From Phaffia rhodozyma (taxonomy: Eukaryota > Basidiomycota > Tremellomycetes > Cystofilobasidiales > Mrakiaceae): a DNA stretch of 64,000 nt. Of this stretch, positions 46,791-62,400 are shown in pieces. Position 1 is the stretch's first letter. Each line of letters starts with the position of its first letter. The notes under the pieces were generated by a model. That model had not been told where the DNA came from, did no database searches, and was given only the letters and a program-made list of their open reading frames with translations. The translations under genes were made by a program, and so were the position numbers. The stretch covers positions 372,001 to 436,000 of the forward strand of contig JACGZH010000004.1 of NCBI GenBank assembly GCA_014706385.1, in the 5' to 3' direction.

Positions 46791-47811
46791 CTGTATCGAT
46801 CTTTACTCTCAGATTTATATTCATCCTATCTACAACACCTGGCAGCACTGAGGTAGCGAGTCCGACCAAAGAAGAGAAAAGATCTATCCAGACAAGCATC
46901 CCAGTATGTGTTGAGCTTAGCCTATACACATCAGAGGTCGAGAACGATCGCAAGACCGTTGGCTGGCTCGACTACTGTGATGATCATGTTGTACACCTGA
47001 CACCGGACGTCTAGATGAACACTGCTGAAATTAGCTGCACGCGGCTCGATCGAACGAATTATTTCTGTCTCTTTGTCTCTCTGTCTTCCTGTCTTCCTGT
47101 CGCTTTGTCTGTAAACTGCAGACCCAGCACTGATAGCCTTCACGATGTTATTCATCACGACCGACGGCTAATCAAACCGGTTGTAGGAGATATTCCTAGT
47201 AAAGGGGGAACATCTACTTATCAAAGGCTTGCAAAGACACACAAAGTGCAAGAATGGAGAATTCCGCCTGACTTTTGTCGGAAAAAAGTCAGACGCGGCA
47301 GTCTTGTCAGTCGTCCAACGAAGCCAGCCAAAGCGGCCCTTTCTTAGACAGGCTCTCGATCTTCAAGGTTACCTCAATACTTCGTACGTGTGGATTCAGC
47401 AATACACGTCCCTTCTCCATCTTTTGACAGAGTTTGAGGAAGGGACTTTTTTTCCTAAAAGAAGAAATGAAAATACGGAACCTTTGACTGACGAAAATGT
47501 TCGATTGAATTCTGCTGGCCCTGTCATTTTTTTGTCTGGTCTTGATATCTCCCCCGGATGCACACACAAACTTGATGGAAACTTCTCCTTTGGCCTCACG
47601 AACCTCTTACCCAAAAAATCCAAATCCAATCCTCGAAAATTTGCCCTCCTGAACTTCTTATTCCTCAACCTACACATCCAACTCTGCTTTTAAACGCGAA
47701 ACCCGCTTTTCAACCCCTGAAACCGTCACTCAAAAACCCCTCGCCGTCCTTCCAACCTCTCCCAAAATTTTGTCACCGTTGAACACATACACATTTTTGA
47801 CCTAGCAGAAG
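46791..47811. other. Gene-free stretch, promoter of RPL32 at right
   Basis: No convincing gene. The last 150 bases are C-rich and T-rich, as for other strongly expressed genes here, and must contain the RPL32 promoter and leader. Confidence 0.6.
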
Positions 47812-48777
47812 ATGCCCGCTCACGTCCCCATCGTCAAGAAGCGCACCAAGCACTTCAAGCGCCACCAGTCGGATCGATACCATGGTGTCAAGGAGTCTTG
47901 GAGGAAGCCCAAGGGTGCGTTGGAATTTTTTGCAGCAACTGAGTAAAGAGTTGAGGAAACAGAAGATCCGAAGTGGACAACAAGAAACAGGTCTCGGACA
48001 GATGTAGTGGTCTGAGACAGTTTAATAGGAGGAAGAAGACTAATTTCCTTGATGATATTCTGGTGTTGGATTGGGGTTTGATTTCGTTCTCGGTACAAAT
48101 GAACAGGTATTGATAACAGGTGTGTACACTTTCTTCTTCTTCAAAAGTATCAAGTCTAGAAGATGGAAGACCGCTTGCTGTATATCCGAGACTGATCCTT
48201 ACGTTGTCTTTTCTTCCAGGGTTCGACGACGATTCAAGGGACAGACCCCCATGCCCAAGATCGGGTCCGTTCTACATTTTCGCAAGCTTCCCTGACTAAT
48301 TTGATTATTCTCTAATACTCCCATTTTATACCGTTTCTCTTTTGTCCTGGTCACCTCCTGTCCCCCTTTCATATTCGTCCTCAAATGGTCGATTTTTTCA
48401 TTCCCTGCCCCATTTCTCTCATCATCATCCCTTGCGTTCAATTGAACAATCCAGTTACGGATCCAACCACCTTACCCGACACATGACCCCCTCTGGTCAC
48501 AAGGTCCTCCTCGTTCACAACGCTCGAGAGATCGACCTTCTCCTCATGCACAGCGGAAAGTTCGCTGCCGAGGTTGCCCACGGAGTCTCTGCCCTTAAGC
48601 GAATCGATATCATCGCCCGAGCTAAGGTTCTCGGTGTCAAGTAAGTCCAAATTTCCTTCAAGCCATATCAGTTGAACGCACAGTGTGATATGATCGATTT
48701 CTGACTTGTTGTTATAATCTACTGTGTCTCTACTTAGGGTTACCAACGCTGGTGCCCGACTCCGATCTGAGGAGTAA
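47812..48777 (+). CDS. RPL32: 60S ribosomal protein L32 (eL32)
   Basis: Structural protein of the large ribosomal subunit. The five exons are 47812-47914, 48107-48119, 48220-48264, 48455-48640 and 48738-48777; they join in phase and give 128 residues. The sequence reads [28 protein letters not shown], then across the splice sites [20 protein letters not shown], followed by [20 protein letters not shown] and ISAKKR-type helices replaced here by [20 protein letters not shown]. It ends [10 protein letters not shown]. The second exon is only 13 bases and supplies the conserved IDNR residues; without it the protein would lack them and shift frame. The third donor is GTCCGT, a weak variant. Confidence 0.96.
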
Positions 48778-49594
48778 AGGATGTGCACGTGAATGACATG
48801 TACACTTCTTGAATAGTTTTGATCTGCGAGAAAGCAATACACAGTTGATCACTGGCGACACACTGAGGCATCAATCAATTTGCTAAACAATCGAGAGCTT
48901 TGTACGTTGAGATCAAGATTGACACAACACTTTGGCCCAGAAGGTGATGGGAACATTAATGATCAAGCAGAGGACGATTGAGCCGGCAGCAAGTAGGAAT
49001 AATTTGGAATCGTCAATCCCTATCAGCACACGATTGTCCGGATAAACCACATGTACACTGGAACTCGACAGGTCTCTTCACAGACCCACTCTCTGGATAG
49101 TCTGTACGGACCCATCGTGATTGCCATTTGTCTTTCTGACCGTATCTGAAGTTACAGCTGATGAATAATGAAGAAAATCTTCACAGCCAAGATAACAATA
49201 CCATCTGGGTGTCTAACTGAAAAAGAGATCCAGCGAGAATAGAACTTGCGGCTCTCTGCTATCATCTCATAACTAACGGACAGAAAGAAAGAAAAGGCCC
49301 GCACGGAAGAGATGACGGAAAAATGTGCTGGAGGTTGTTGACGTGGCAAGGGACAGGAGAGTTTGGAGTGTAAAATTGCGCAGTTTCTAGGCGATTCGCT
49401 CGACCGGCCAGCCCCTTGCCAGCACATCACAAAAAAAAGAGGGAGGCAGCAAAATAAAATCCCTGCCACACAAGATCTCTCTTTTTTCTCTTTCTCCTCC
49501 ATCTTCATCAAGAACAAACAGAAAACATCCAGCGTTCTCGCCACCTTTCTTTAGAAAGAATTCTATAGAGAATCAATCTTTTCTCTTTCTAAAC
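48778..49594. promoter_or_regulatory. Intergenic region and promoter of KAR2
   Basis: 817 bases between RPL32 and KAR2. No gene is seen. The 250 bases before KAR2 include the UPRE-like site annotated separately and a CT-rich leader. Confidence 0.55.
49339..49346 (+). promoter_or_regulatory. UPRE-like site TGACGTGG upstream of KAR2
   Basis: TGACGTGG matches the core of the unfolded-protein response element bound by XBP1/Hac1-type bZIP factors. It lies 249 bases upstream of the BiP start codon, where such a site would be expected. A single 8-base match could be chance. Confidence 0.45.
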
Positions 49595-52275
<2,681 letters not shown>

Positions 52276-52811
52276 TCGATTTCCTTTTCCTTACCTTTCC
52301 CTTTGCTTTTTTGACGTAAACTAAGAAGACGATGACAAGGTTGAGAGAATCAGAAATAGAAAAGGAATCTATATATGAATAATTGTTGTCAATTTGCACT
52401 ACTTGTTACCTTGACCGGACAAACGGCGATAGTTTGTTCTAAACAGCGGCTGCACACGACTGAACAGGACAGAACTCGGTTCCATCGTCTGCTTCGCACA
52501 AGCCGTTGGGATGTGGGGTAGATGGGACAATGTCATTAAACCGAGGAAACCCGAAAGACGGGTTTTAAGAGCGGCACTTCGCCGGCGGCCTGGTGGTGAA
52601 CGGTATTTATCAAGAAATTCTTAAGGTAAAACAACTCTAGCGCTAGTTCGTACGGTCCGGTTCCTAGGGTTATGGAATTTATTTGATTAGAATTCAATTA
52701 TCATCATTCATTCACCCCCCAAAGATCTCCATTTTCTTTTTTTCTCTTTTCTTCACTCTTTTATTTTACATTTCCAAAGACTCTCAAACCCTCTGTCTGG
52801 AGCTCATCACG
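52276..52811. other. Intergenic between KAR2 and malic enzyme
   Basis: Unique sequence with a T-rich leader at the right end (about 52730-52790), typical of the promoters in this window. No gene is seen. Confidence 0.55.
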
Positions 52812-55800
52812 ATGGTTCTACTGACAAAAGCCTCCTTAGGACGTATTCCTTCGTACGTGTTAAACCTCTCTCTGTCTGATGGTGTTTTGTCTTCTCTTTG
52901 CATGGGCCAAAGGGAGATCCGGAAACGGAAACAACACCAGCCAAGGTCCCGGAGGAGTCGAACCGTCAAATAACATCTACAACTCTTTAGCTGATCTTTT
53001 TGTCCCTCTTTTCTCGTCTGTACCTTCTGCTTGTTTGCCTTCTCTGGGTGCTTGATCTGTTCTCCTCAATTGTCAACGGACCTTCTCCTCACTGTTATCG
53101 ATATCCATGCATCGACCGGACGCTTGCTATCTTCTGTCAACTCAATTCTCTGCATCTCCTGGATCTGATGTGAACTGAATTTCAAACCGGCGGGCTTATC
53201 TTCTTTCCTCTTTTTTTTCCTTGGCCGGATACATCTCTGTCTTCTTCTAATCGTCCGGGTCCTCCGCAAAATCTCCGGATGTTTGGTCTGCAATCATCTT
53301 GGTCCATTGAATTTCTTGGTTGGGTGGGACATATTTCTAATCTAGCCGGGTATCTGTGTCGTCCAACTTGGGCAACCGATTCAAGGCCACCAACATCAAC
53401 GTAAGCTCGAAGAATAAGAACTATGTCGCCATCAGGTAAGAGTGCTCTTCTTTTACTTTTCTTGTATCTTCTCTGCGCAAAGGCGACTATGTATACATCG
53501 TTGGTCTGTACTTGCAAGATTAGATGTTGATAGATCTTTCTCCCTGCACGTCATGCTCAATCGACCGACTGTGTCATCAATTTAATTAGGACAAACTTGA
53601 AGGGAGATGCTCTCCTCAACACCCCTCGGTTAAATAAGGTTTGTCTCTGTCGTCTCTTTGTGAACATACACACGTACGTGTATCGTATGGCGCAGCTTAG
53701 GAACAGCCACTGATGTTCCGAATTGATTAATCATAGGGAGCCGCCTTTACCCGAGAGGAGCGATCAATCTTTGGATTGGAGGGAATGCTTCCTTATGAGG
53801 TTCGTCATCCGCTTGATTAGTCGACTGATGTGTTGGACCTCTCCTCATCCTCGTATCCTCTTTTGTTCTTGGCGATTTGTTGGCATTAGGTCCACGATCT
53901 TGATGTGCAGTGCAAGCGAGCCTGGGCTCAGCTTGAGAAGCAGCCGACCGTTCTCCTCAAGCAGTATGTCCTCTACTTACCCACCTTTCACACGCTCACG
54001 AGCTCCTAACATACGTTTACCCTAATTTATCTCTTCTCTTATCAAAGCGCCTTCTTGGCCTCCTTGCGAGACCAGAACCAGGTACTCTTCTACCGGTTGA
54101 TGAGTGATCATCTCAAGGAACTTCTCGGAGTGCTTTACACTCCCGGAGCAGCCGAGGTCCGTTCTTGTATCTGTACTTCCTAATACCCTATGACCAAAGA
54201 CAGTCAAGCTCACTGCATTTCAACTGCCCGACTGAACGGATGTGACAGGCCGTTTCGAATTACTCTGCCCTATTCCGAAGGCCCACAGGATGCTACATCG
54301 TACGTCTTACAATCTGTTTTTCTATCCTTAAAGCCATGCTTCCGCTCGATTTCTGAACTCTCTATTTCGTCCATTCATCCAATGACAGTCGTTTCCCAAC
54401 GCAGACGGAATGGCCGCCCAGCTCAAGTCTCACTTGTACTCCCTCAACCGACAGGCCGATCTAAATGAGCGAGCTGGGGAGGATGATTCCAAGGCGGCAC
54501 CCATCGATTTGATTGTCGTTACTGACTCGGAAGCCATTCTGGGTATTGGAGACCAGGGTGTCGGAGGAATCACCATCTCTACCAGTAAAGCTGCGCTCTA
54601 CACTCTTGGAGCCGGTATCAACCCGAACAGGATTTTGCCTGTCGTGTTGGATGTCGGAACCGACAACCACGCGTTGTTCTCTGATCCCTTGTACATGGGA
54701 TGGAAGAGGACTCGTATACGTGGAAAGATCTACGACGAGTTCATTGACAAGTTTATCAAGAACTGCAAGGCGCTCTTTCCTGATGCTTTGATCCACTTTG
54801 AGGACTTTGGATTGTCCAACGCTCAGAGATTGCTTGACAAGTACGCCGACGAGATCCCTTGTTTCAACGATGACATCCAGGGAACCGGTGCCGTTACTCT
54901 TTCTGCTCTTATGGCCGCCGTCGGCATCACCAAATCCACTTTGGCTGATCAGCGAATCGTGGTGTACGGCGCTGGATCCGCCGGAATGGGAATCGCCAGG
55001 CAGATCAGAGATGGAATGGTCCTAATTGATGGATTAACCCAAGATGAGGCTAACGCCAGATTCTGGTGTGTGGACAGAAACGGTTTGCTCGTCGAATCGA
55101 TGGGAGATTCTCTCCGACACTCTCAATTGCAATACGCTCGACCTGATGCCGAGGTCGCCGACTGGCCCCGAGAGGACCCCAACCGAGAGGCACTTCGGTT
55201 GATGGATGTCGTTCGAGCCGTTAAGCCCACGGTGCTGATCGGAACGTCGACCCACCAGCGAGCGTTCAACGAGGAGCTCGTCAAGGAGATGGCCAGCCAC
55301 GTCGAGCGACCTATCATCTTCCCCATGAGTAATCCTACTAGTTTGGCCGAGGTTGATCCTGCTGATGCTTTCGAGTGGACTGGAGGACGAGCCCTTCTCG
55401 CCACCGGATCGCCTTTCCCCCCTTGTAGGACCTCGGACGGGAAGACCTACGTCGTCGCCCAGACAAATAATGCTCTTATCTACCCCGCTTTGGGTCTTGG
55501 AGCCATCGTCTCCAAGTCTCGAACGCTTTCCCCCGGGATGTTCTCCGCCGGTGTCCAGGCCCTCGCTTCGCTCTCACCGGCACTCAAGGATCCTCAAGCT
55601 TCTCTCTTACCCGATCTTTCGGAAGTTAGGTCCGTCTCGGTCGCTGTCGCCACCGCCGTGGTTAAGCAGGCTGTTGATGAAGGAAACTCCAGGGTTCCCC
55701 AGTTGGAGAATATGACGCTTGCCGAGGTTTGTTTCTTCTTCTCTTTTTCTGCATGCGCGCAGGGTCTCAAGAGCAGATAAGAACTGAAAATGGACGAATT

Positions 55801-55986
55801 TCTCATCTTTGTAGATCGAAGAGTTCATCCGAGCTAGAGTTTGGGACCCTGTGTACAGGCCTTTAGGTTCGTTTTCCCCCTTGTTTCTTCTCTCATCGCT
55901 GTTTCCCTCTTCTATGTGCTCCCCATTGACCCTTGTTTTATTTCTTCGTATTATTGTTTTGATTTCTTTTAGAACTCATGGATTGA
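52812..55986 (+). CDS. MAE1: Malic enzyme (NAD(P)-dependent, decarboxylating)
   Basis: Oxidative decarboxylation of malate to pyruvate; supplies NAD(P)H and pyruvate. The N-terminal malic domain reads LLNTPRLNKGAAFTREERSI, LASLRDQNQVLFYRLMSDHL and LYTPGAAEAVSNYSALFR. The core then has VVTDSEAILGIGDQGVGGIT, GTDNHALFSDPLYMGWKR and DDIQGTGAVTLSALMAAVG (metal/malate residues), the nucleotide site VVYGAGSAGMGIARQI, then FPMSNPTSLAEVDP and TNNALIYPALGLGAIVSKSR. The end is RPLELMD. The 5' end is uncertain. An ATG at 52812 gives MVLLTKASLGRIPS, which could begin a mitochondrial presequence. The next certain exon starts near 53350 (RVSVSSNLGNRFKATNIN). About ten exons. NAD versus NADP preference cannot be decided. 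Confidence 0.9.
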
Positions 55987-56498
55987 GCGAATGACCAGAG
56001 CGTTGGGATTGGAACGACAGCTTTTCTATACTACAGTTTTGTCTGATTTCGTCTTATACTACTTCTCCATTCATCTTTCTTGTCTCCTGTCATTCCCTTT
56101 CTCTTTGCCGCTTGTGGCTTTTCCTCCCTTTCTTCCAACCCCCCCCCTTTCCGGTAGTTTTTTTCTCTTGGTAATCTGACAGCAATACCATGTGCTTTTT
56201 CTCAAACTTTGTTTAATTGCTCCATCAATCCTCGATAAGCCCACATCGACATTCTGATCAAGAGAGAAACGAAATCATTATTATAAACGGGGTTCCTTCT
56301 TCTTCTACTAAAAAAACCAATGACAACACTGAGGTAAAACAAGACAGGGTAGAATAGAGAAATCAAAGACTGAAAAGTTGGGAAAAATCTAGCTTTCTGA
56401 CAAACTTCCCCGATCCCTTGTTTTCCTCATCTCTTGACCCCTAAACTTCACGGAATCTACCTTTTTTGTTTCCGCTCTCCTCTTCTTTGGCTAAAACT
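55987..56498. other. Convergent 3' intergenic region
   Basis: Between the malic enzyme stop and the P5B ATPase stop. T-rich then A-rich, as expected for two facing 3' ends. No gene. Confidence 0.65.
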
Positions 56499-59400
56499 CT
56501 ATTCCGAAACGGGCTTGTAACTTTTTCCGCCAACCCATCTCCTCCTTCCCATCCATCTCAACCTCCTAGCTAACCCTCTGGCCCTACCCCATCCTCGCAC
56601 GATCCAATCCTCAGCCCACCTCTCCGACGCAAGACAGAGGACCACGTTGAGAATGACGATACCTAGTAGTTGGAGTTTGAACGACAACTCAAGAGACATC
56701 AAGTCGAGGAAGAGAGCGATAGGAAGCGAAGGAGACAAGAGAACGTATGTTGAGAAGACGGAGAGGACCACGAGACACATCACCAACGAGACTTTAATGT
56801 CAAGGTTTGAGGCGATGTTTGAACAAGGATATCAGTAAATTTTCTTCGATGAGAAGGGAAAAGTAGAGGAAGGCCAGAGAAAGAAGTAGAAGGCGAAGAG
56901 GCTTACAGTTGGTGTAGAGAGGCTTTCTGTAAGGAGGTCCGACACTGAACACAGCAGCTACTAAGATGTATTGGAATGATGAGACAAGGAATAGCGCCGA
57001 ATTCTCATAGTTGATCGTCTCGAGTTTATCTACATTGACCTCTGGTTCTTCGTACCTGTGAGTTCGGTTCGAAAGAGAAATGCAACCGATCAGAAGAAGA
57101 TTCGGATTTGGAAGAAAACAGAAAACGCCATAACGGACCAAGGTTGAGCCTTTACAAGGAAAAACACTCCAAGCTGGATGCCAGCGTTGATAATCGTTTG
57201 ACTGATGATGCTTGTCAACACACGTTTCGACACCAACGACCCGGCCGGTCGTTTCGGGTGAATATCCGGGTAGGGTAACGTACGACCCACTTTCGTGATT
57301 AGTTTTGAGATCAGAGCGATGAGTTTTAGTATTTTGGAACAAATATGATAAGAGACAAAGCAGAGTGTCACATACTGGCAACAGCAATAGGAATGATAAT
57401 GAAGAGATCGATGTACTAAGAAAGCACGATGAGAGTGATGTCAGCTCTTGGTATACTCTTCAGAATGAAGATATCGTCTACCAATGAACTTACGAGAAAT
57501 TGGAAATCTCCAAGGGAAGACGCAAACGAATACAGCTGTCGCAAATGAATGTGATAAGAATACTGTGAACAAGGTCAGGAAATGAGAAACTTAGCTCACC
57601 AGAGTGATAGTCGTAAACTGAATGAGAGAATACAACGCCCTGTATCATTCGTTCCAAGCGGTAAAGCATTAGAACGGACAGGGGAGACACAACAAAAGAA
57701 CAGAAGTAACTCACATGTATTTGAAACAACTGAAACTCGTCACTAAAGCAGCCCTTCCCTCTCTGCAAAAAGTATCCACGAGAAAGAACACCATCAGATT
57801 CCAGTCTAACCGATGTTATATCAAAGAAGGACCAAGATTAACTTACTTAATGACTTCTATAACACAAGAGATATCCGCCACCCGACTAGTGAAAGGCGCG
57901 GCAACCGAAGCCTCGGCTTCAGACAATGAGATTCCTACGTCAGCTGCCTTGAGCGCTCCACAGTCGTTTGCTCCATCTCCACAGAAGCAAACGGTATAGC
58001 CCAATCCTTGAAGACGCTCAACTAGCTCGTGTTTCTCATCAGGAGACATTCGGGCGAAGATCACTCCTTTGATAAGCATCTATCGACATCGAAGTATCGC
58101 ATATATGCACGAAGACATCAGTCCTAGCGCTCCAGACGGGACTAAACCGGACCTAAAGAAAGAGAGAGGGAGATACCTTCTGGAATGACTCTACAGGCGC
58201 CCAATCGACCATCCAACGGAAAACATCACCGGTAACAGCCAGGTTGTACTCTTGAGGTTCATCCTCGTCCTGCTCGACCAACTGAGTCTGTTGACGAGGA
58301 ACAGGCTTCATAGTGTAGCTGTCTAGCTTAAAATCATCATCGTCCACAGAGGTCCACTCGATCAAAGAGTTAGGATTGTCCGGGGAGCCTATGTCCGCAA
58401 GAAAATAGGAGAAACGACGAAATGACGATATATCAACACTCTCGAACCGTATGTGTTTTTGCACGAATGTGTAGGATATGAACTGACCTTCCAAGAAGTT
58501 TGGCAAGAAAATGCTGGCCGATTGAGAGACCAATCCACATTCTCTCGCTACGCTAACGGCTGTTCGGACATTGTCTCCCGTCACCATTCTACATGCCAAA
58601 TGGGCACCTCGAAGTACACTGATGGCCGAGGTTGTCTCCGGTTTGAGCTTATTCTCAAAGATGATCAAACCAAGGAATTGAAGATGCGACTCGGCTTGCT
58701 CTCTGTGCGATATGAGGAAGCATCCGCCTAGTTAGTAGGCTGAAGGTGACAAGGATGAATGGGAGAAACGGTGAACAACGAACCGTTTCATGCGTTGCGC
58801 TTTAAGCCACGTCAGCCCAGGGATTGACTTTCCAGCGATAGCGATTACTCGGAACCCATGCTTGGTGTAGTACGACAAAAGATCATCGTAGTCCTTGGGG
58901 ACTGGTGTTCATGAAATCATTCCAATTCGCAAACCAGAAGAAAGAAGGTTGATGGTAAGAGGAGAGATTCTTACTCTGTCAAAACTCCAGGTCAAAAGGC
59001 ACTCACAAGATGCAGGATCGCAGATATCGGCCATCACTTCTGGAGCGCCCTTGACGTAGACTTCCATGCTAGGTGACTTGAGCCTCTTTACAATCACACT
59101 CATCCTTCGAAGGCTCGACACAAAATCAAACGTTCGGATGACTCCAAGTTCAAGGAAATGAGCGTGCTATAAACACCAAAGGAATAGCTCAGTTCAGTCG
59201 ATTGTACCGAAACACCTTCTGGAGAACAAGGAAAAGAATAGAGACGGACCTTTGTACCAGACTTGAGAGCATCCTCGACCTGGAAAGCCTCACTTGACAA
59301 AGGCCGAACCACTGTCTGGACTAGCGTCTGAGGTCTCTCTGCTGTCTTGCCAGGTATTTTGGAGGATGAAGTCGTCGAGTTCGAGTTCGAATTCGACGAA

Positions 59401-62400
59401 CTTGACTTTCCAGCCCGACCTTCTTCTAGAATCCAACGCGTGAAGTTGAACATCTCCATACTAGACAATTGCACACATCCAAAACCCATTAGAGACCAAC
59501 AATTCACAAGAGAAATGCCCGCAAGGTAGACACAAAGGAGAACACGCACTCTAATGGATCTCCAATAATTTCCTGATTAACAGACTTCAACGAATGGCAA
59601 GTGGCGAGCGCGTACAGCATCGGGGTCTTTCCATCCAATCCACCTGTCGACGGCACGTCTGATACATCAGAATGAAGTTCCGAGAACCTTCCTGTATTCT
59701 TATCGATTGATCGGATACCCAGGACCTCAAGACCTTCCTCCGTAAGGGTCCCGGTCTTGTCAAAACAGCACACGTCGATCTTTCCTCCGATGTTGACTCG
59801 GTTAGGAGAGATGCAGAAGATGCCGAGCTTTCGGAGTCGATCAATTGCAAAGGTTGTGCCAATTGAAAGTGTGGCAGGGAGAGCGGGAGGAACGACGACA
59901 GTGATGAGATCCAAGGCTCGGATAAGGATAGTATGCCATTTGATCTATGGGCGATGAATAAGGAGAGAGACGACATAGGTCAAGCGCCTGCTGAATAGGG
60001 TTATCAAACTCGTAGAGATGACTTACACCGATTTCGATGAACTTTCCAACACTAAATGGTTGAAATATGTGTGGAACAATCAGTTATGAGGTCTTATCTT
60101 ATGAAACGAACTTGAGACGTACCTGATAAGGAATCCGAAACCAGCAATCAAACCCAGAACGCCAATAAATCGCATAGAGTCTCGGCTGAATATATGACAC
60201 GGTCAGAGCGTTGAAGTCAATGACAGAGAACACCTTTTTAAGGAAAAAGCCAGAAGGAACTTACTAGAACTTGAAACCCATAGGCTTAGGGAATAACATT
60301 GATCGTACCAAAGCACCTTTTGTCGTGTTGAATCCTAAGAACCGACCCGCACAAAATATACGGTCGTTTTTGTCAGCTTTCATGTATGTACAACTCCCAT
60401 CAAAAGATTGGAACACGGAGAAGAAGGAGAACCGACCTGTTCGAACAACCAGCGCCAAAGCCCTAGCGGCTGGGTTCTCGTTTGCGGGTCTAACCCTGAT
60501 AATCTTTGTACCCGAAAACAAAAAGTTCGCAGCCAATGCCGGCGATACGTCTGTACTACCATTTTTTTCTTCTACCGAGAGTCCAAGAAGAGCATCGTCT
60601 TTGATCGGCATCTTTGCAACAGGTACCGATTCTCCAGTGAGCATGGATTCATTCACAATTGCGTCTCCAGTAAGAAGGACGGCGTCGCAGGGAAAGAGAG
60701 TGAGGGTGGCATCCGAGGCGTCGAAGATATCACCAGGAACGAGTGTGGCAGAGTCCACGGTTTGCCCTGTACAGTTATAGATCCAAAAACATGAGATTGA
60801 GTACGGTCCAACGATGCAGGTTTAAAAACTGGGCCTACATTCATCATTGATTAAGGCTTGGACAGGGCACGAGAACCTAGACATCTCTCTCATACGTTCA
60901 AGCGTCTAACCGCAGAGAGAAGAAGAGAGGGTTTCTTTCAGCTTCAACCAAATTACACGTCAACTAATGAAGATTAGAAAGCAGATGCTTCTTCCATACT
61001 CTTTTCGTTTCTATCAAGGTTTGCAGGATACTTGAGACACTAATGAGCGCAATGGCGAAGGCATAATAGTAGTAGCTGAATGATAAAGGAGGGCGGAAGT
61101 GATGAGATTTATACATCAGACACTGGACGGGTGAGACAAGAAAGAGATCAAAGATAAAGAGAAGAGAACTCACTCGTCAAATGTCCACAAAACGATCGAA
61201 GCCACTTGGAAGATATAGAAAGGATGCAAGACCTGAAGAGAAGCGGGATTCATACCATTCATCCAGTCAGTCGATCAGAGGATTCCTGATATCAACGGGT
61301 CAAGAGAGAGATGAAGTAGAGAAAACAAAGGACAAACTTCATCCATCAAAATACTCAACACGCCCTTTCCCTCGATGTCTATAACGTTGTTCCCAAACAG
61401 GATACGTCTCTGGTCCCTAGTAGACTCATCCAATCCGCTCAAGACGGCTTTGATCGATGTCCATCTATGGTCTCGCCAGTCTCTATTCAAATACAGGAGA
61501 CAATAAGCAGTCTACTCCCAACGGATTGAACAAGACGGAGAGGAAGAGAACGGACCTGATCATCCTCCAAGTACCTTTACCTTCGCCTCCTCGTTCATCC
61601 AATGCATATCGAGTGTATCGGTATTCTACGACTTTAAGGAACCCCATGGTTTCCTCCCAAGTCATACTTCCCGCCTCAATATCGAGCGGAATAAGGTCTT
61701 TTGCATCTGGAACAATAGAGTGACCGGCTGGGCGAGTATTCATTTGAGTAGGAGTGACGGTACCAGTAGTCGTCCGAGAGGCTGTGTTGGAGGGAGTGCG
61801 TAGCTTAGGAGGGAAGACGGTGGAGATTGGGTAAGGATAGGGTATCGTCTGGAAAGGAATGATGTTGATATCTTTGAATGGAGTCTGTAGAAGAAGAGTT
61901 ATACGTCAGTAAATCTGCCATGAAGTGGAAGCAAAAGAGGAGAGAGGCGAAAGTAGAAACCTACCTGGACGAGAACCCATCGTTTTCCCAATTTTTCGAG
62001 GCCAAACTCGGTCTCCTTTCCAACCCAGTCGACCCAGAGCGTGGGTACCCATCTGCCAACAAGTCCAAGACCACCTCCGGTAAACAACACACCAATCCAC
62101 CAAAGAGTTTCCTTCCACCTAACGGTTTCATACCCAGTGAAAAGTAAGGTGAGATCCTCGTCTGGAAGTTCAATCAACTGCTTACTTCCCGAAAGTGGAT
62201 CAACTGGAGGAAACGGTTCCACCGGGGTGTTCTCATCCTTGGCCGTCCTGATATCACTAGTGCCAGGGGTCCGATGGAAGAGCGGATCTTCGGCCAAAAG
62301 AGGGACCGTCTGTGAGGAGGGTGAGTGGGGGGACCGATGGATAGGCACAAGATCGTTGTTGTCTGATCGATAGGATTGTTGGGAGTAGGTCTCACTCCGG

